Below, one piece after another: positions 61,575-64,000 of a stretch of DNA of 64,000 bases (positions are counted from its first letter, which is position 1; every line of letters starts with the position of its first letter). A program made the position numbers and the translations under genes. Origin of the DNA: DATAPD01 sp036265385 (GTDB taxonomy: Bacteria > Acidobacteriota > Terriglobia > Terriglobales > Acidobacteriaceae). Location of the stretch: NCBI GenBank assembly GCA_036265385.1, contig DATAPD010000045.1, forward strand, positions 1-64,000, given 5' to 3'. The notes under the pieces were generated by a model, which was not told the DNA's origin, searched no databases, and was given only the letters and a program-made list of their open reading frames with translations.

Positions 61575-62526
61575 TCCTGCCGAGTATCGCGCGTCCGCAA
61601 AAGAAACGGGAAGTTACCGAAGGGCTTGGGTTGGTGCAGTTACTTCTTTTTTTGAGAGGTAAGGCGATCCGTTCGAAGAGTGGGCGCTCCTGGAGGCAGT
61701 CCTAATGTCGAATTACTGGGCAATTCGATTCCAGGAATGCGCACGTCGAACTGTATACATCTGGGTTAATACTTCCGTAGTAATTACCCATCCTCCCCCA
61801 TATCTCGATCTTTTGGAATCATAAACTTACGGAAAATATCCCGCCAAATCTTTGACTTTAAAGAAGTTACAGGCAAAATATTCCGGAATAAGGACTTAGC
61901 TCTGTTGGGGTCCTTTCGTTCTTCTTTTCGAAGATCCTATGCTCGCCAGTTCGCCGCGAAAAGCCGGGCTGGTCTGATTTTCAGCACGCGCTAGTTCAAC
62001 GTTGGGGCGCCGAGGACTGGGACAAGCACACGAACACCTTTGCTCCGCCCACAAATCAATGTTTTCACAAGGCAAGCTCGCGCGTCTGTGACGACTGAAC
62101 AGGACGAGTGTGATAAGGAAGAGGTGTGCCAAGTCTCGCGAAGCGAGCCGGGACCTGTGCGGCACCGCCTTGTACACCCGCCCACGCTATAAGGTTTGGT
62201 CGCACAGCCTGTAAGAAGGTGAGGAAGGGGCTATTGCGAACTGGACGCTTCCCGGCTGAATGGCTGTCCCTCCGACCAACTCCGATCAGCGCCGAACTTG
62301 ATCAGGCAAAGATAGGTAGTGTTTTGTGCCGGAAGCCTTTTCATATCGAAGTAATTAGTGCTAAGCTCACGCGGTCTCGATGTGGGACATACCGTGGAGC
62401 GCCACGGAAGATCTGGCGGTTTCAACACCAGTTCGATCGATTTCTAAAAAATTATGTGAGCCGGACGGTGGGGGTCCTTGGGGGAGGGCGACCTGACCGT
62501 CCGTTATTTTTGCCTGTGGTCGGCCT
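61575..62526. other. Gene-poor region of about 950 bases
   Basis: No convincing coding sequence: frames such as 62126-62530 have no ribosome site, no recognisable motif and biased composition. The first part (61700-61880) is AT-rich and contains TTGACT (61852-61857) with an AAAATA 17 bases later, a possible weak plus-strand promoter. The rest is GC-richer and ends in a terminator-like hairpin (62462-62511). A non-coding RNA from about 61885 to 62510 is conceivable but unproven; decayed genes are as likely. Confidence 0.45.
62462..62511 (+). terminator. Terminator-like hairpin in the gene-poor region
   Basis: CGGACGGT (62462-62469) pairs perfectly with ACCGTCCG (62496-62503). An inner GGTC/GACC stem shortens the 26-base loop, and TTATTTTT follows. 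No plus-strand gene was found upstream, so what it ends is unknown. Confidence 0.55.
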
Positions 62527-62799
62527 ATGACGTTCCTCAATTCCTTAGCGCAGATCCCAAAGTGGACTACAACGCCGCTGTGGGACACTTACGAGAGTTG
62601 GCGTACCGCTCGTAACTGCCAATTCGTTCTGCGTGCGATGACGCGTGGAAAGCCCGCGAAGCTCATCGATATCGCGATCTTAACGAAACTCAGCGAAACA
62701 GAGAGTTTGCGAATCCTGCGGTTTTTGCGCTGCAAAGATAAGGTCGCGCCGCTGCACGTCGATGAGTTGCCTGACGAATCTTTGTGGGTCAAACTCTGA
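62527..62799 (+). CDS. Small protein of unknown function
   Basis: 90 residues. No clear ribosome site. The C-terminal half (KLIDIAILTKLSETESLRILRFLRCKDKVAPLHVDELP) has the rhythm of a winged-helix DNA-binding fold (helix, helix, beta wing), but no family can be named. It starts 16 bases after a terminator-like hairpin and is followed in the same direction by an unknown membrane protein after 58 bases. Could be spurious. Confidence 0.4.
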   Translation: MTFLNSLAQIPKWTTTPLWDTYESWRTARNCQFVLRAMTRGKPAKLIDIAILTKLSETESLRILRFLRCKDKVAPLHVDELPDESLWVKL

Positions 62800-62857
62800 G
62801 AACGCGGGCGAGTTTCTCATGGCGCCCTGACGGAAAGTAGCGGTTGTTCCCTATAAA

Positions 62858-63514
62858 GTGACAAGCGTGGAAACCACTCCGGAAAGACCATCCGCGGGCG
62901 ACCCAATCCCAAACAAATGTGCGGTGATTGAGGTCCATGTCGGCGAGTTAAAACAATTATTCAATGCCATTGATCCTTCGCCTTTTCGGGACAGGGATTT
63001 GGATCCGAGAGCCGAGGATTTTATCGTGGGGTGGGCAAAAGACTTGCCCCGCGACGCCACATTAGCCCTGGTGGTCGATCTCGACCGCGAGGCGGGGTTA
63101 CCTGACGAAGCTGCAGTTCTGCGCGATGCCATTCACGAGTTTTTCAGTCAACGCGCCCAGGCATATCGACGGCGTCTACGCGAACTCTTCCGGGTGGGCC
63201 GGACCAGTCTTGTGATCGGTCTCGTAGCCCTGGCGTGCGCAGTAGCCTTGGGTGATTTCCTCGCCACTCTGCTGAAGAATACGCCGACTGGTGAGATCAT
63301 TCGTGAAACGCTCACGATCGGTGGTTGGGTTTCCATGTGGCGACCACTTGAGGTCTTCTTGTACGACTGGTGGCCAATCCGCAACGAAGCGCGGCTTTCG
63401 GATCGACTCGCTGGCATGCCAGTACGCATTCGCTATACGAACGTATCTTCTCCGGATGCCTGGAAGGCCGATTGGCCAGTAGCAACGCAGACCGGGTCGC
63501 GTAAGGTCGCGTAA
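62858..63514 (+). CDS. Membrane protein of unknown function
   Basis: 218 residues from a GTG. The soluble N-terminal part (1-105) is acidic, with KCAVIEVHVGELKQLFNAIDPSPFRDRDLDPRAEDFIVGWA, which looks like a defined domain. A hydrophobic helix at about 118-138 and a second weaker one around 150-168 follow, and a basic C-terminus (EARLSDRLAGMPVRIRY) ends the protein. The codon pattern and compact domain suggest a real gene. I recognise no family. Confidence 0.6.
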   Translation: MTSVETTPERPSAGDPIPNKCAVIEVHVGELKQLFNAIDPSPFRDRDLDPRAEDFIVGWAKDLPRDATLALVVDLDREAGLPDEAAVLRDAIHEFFSQRAQAYRRRLRELFRVGRTSLVIGLVALACAVALGDFLATLLKNTPTGEIIRETLTIGGWVSMWRPLEVFLYDWWPIRNEARLSDRLAGMPVRIRYTNVSSPDAWKADWPVATQTGSRKVA

Positions 63515-63750
63515 GCGAAATCCTTTTACAAATTTTCGTACGAACCCACGCTTCAGCTCCGCATTGTCTCGTTCTCACCCAATCGCCGCTTGTCGAGCGA
63601 AAGCACAGTTTTCAACAGCCAGCTCGTTGCGCAGAGTACGGTGATCAGCCACACTATCAGTCTGGGCCTGACCTTGGTCGCACATCACAGATTCATCCTG
63701 TTCGGGGTGGATCACTCCCTCAACTACCAGCCATGCAAAGGAGACCGTAA

Positions 63751-64000
63751 ATGGCCAAACGCAATGAACCCATTCTTGAGCCCACAACCCAAGCTTTTAT
63801 CGACAGCCTCGCCGGGAGCAAACCCATTAACACGCTGTCTTATGCTGACGCGCGCAAGGTTCTCGAAGATGCTCAAGCCATCCAAGTTAGAAAGCCGCCC
63901 GCGGACGTAGAAGAGAAGGTGTTTCCAGTAGGTCCGACAGGAGAGGTCTCGGTACGCATTTATCGTCCACAAAATGCCAAGGGAGCTCTCCCAGTGGTGA
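63751..64000 (+). CDS. Alpha/beta hydrolase (esterase/lipase family), N-terminal part
   Basis: 83 codons to the window edge, starting MAKRNEPILEPTTQ, with AAAGGAG seven bases before the ATG. The visible part is the N-terminal cap of hormone-sensitive-lipase-like hydrolases: TLSYADARKVLEDAQ, then VSVRIYRPQNAKGALPVV, the strand that leads to the HGGG oxyanion loop. The catalytic Ser-Asp-His lie beyond the edge. The 236 bases before it (63515-63750) hold no gene that I can support. Confidence 0.85.
   Translation, partial: MAKRNEPILEPTTQAFIDSLAGSKPINTLSYADARKVLEDAQAIQVRKPPADVEEKVFPVGPTGEVSVRIYRPQNAKGALPVV

Noticed and set aside
62150..62185. Match to the universal 3' region of 16S rRNA (GCCTTGTACAC followed by CCGCCC)
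   Set aside because: About 17 bases agree if two are deleted, but neither side continues the match and no other rRNA segment is near; probably chance or a tiny relic.
62126..62530. 134-codon plus-strand frame in the gene-poor region
   Set aside because: No ribosome site, no motif, and it runs through the terminator-like hairpin.

Overview
The window looks like chromosomal DNA of a free-living, didermic, heterotrophic bacterium, most probably an acidobacterium (Terriglobia/Koribacter-like). This placement is inferred from several things: a long mraZ-to-ftsZ division and cell-wall cluster without murB and ddl, many Tat-exported TIM-barrel sugar isomerases beside GMC/small-subunit dehydrogenase pairs, a large FG-GAP/ASPIC/TPR protein, and a palindromic intergenic repeat of a type I associate with that phylum. 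No rRNA, tRNA, CRISPR array, phage or transposase was recognised.

Layout. (1) 1-18.6 kb is a nucleoside-degradation island. It holds six nucleoside hydrolases (one cut by the left edge). Four form a divergent subfamily with an altered metal-binding loop; the three whose N-termini are visible have signal peptides. One canonical paralogue has a Tat signal and one is cytosolic. Around them lie an exported two-domain cytidine-deaminase-like protein, an exported NADAR/YbiA-like N-glycosidase candidate, a queuosine-salvage N-glycosylase homologue (Qng1/DUF2419), a PfkB-family ribo/deoxyribokinase and deoxyribose-phosphate aldolase. The same region carries a MASE1-GGDEF cyclase, a TPR protein and a 1300-residue FG-GAP/ASPIC/redoxin/TPR protein. 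The picture is hydrolysis of N-glycosidic bonds outside the cytoplasm, followed by uptake and catabolism of the pentose.

(2) 19.0-37.9 kb (minus strand) is the dcw operon: mraZ, rsmH, a 50-codon ORF, ftsL, ftsI, murE, murF, mraY, murD, ftsW, murG, murC, an unknown coiled-coil protein, ftsQ, ftsA, ftsZ. It starts from a promoter followed immediately by three 10-bp-spaced MraZ boxes and ends at an intrinsic terminator behind ftsZ.

(3) 38-43.2 kb: a serine/threonine dehydratase faces a sulfur-assimilation operon (sulfite reductase, precorrin-2 dehydrogenase, SUMT, APS/PAPS reductase). This operon is preceded by an apparently undescribed cysteine attenuator: a 28-codon ORF with eight Cys codons, an antiterminator strand complementary to a terminator arm, and a strong terminator just before the first gene.

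(4) 43.2-58.8 kb: small conserved proteins, an M24 peptidase, an aminotransferase, a seven-gene minus-strand cluster for extracytoplasmic sugar oxidation (two GMC dehydrogenase plus Tat small-subunit pairs and three Tat-exported isomerases), then zwf, glnA and a 1-Cys peroxiredoxin. (5) 58.9-64 kb: an exported M28 peptidase with a PqqD-like tail, a PilZ-like membrane protein, a gene-poor kilobase with a terminator-like hairpin, two unknown ORFs, and the start of an alpha/beta hydrolase cut by the right edge.
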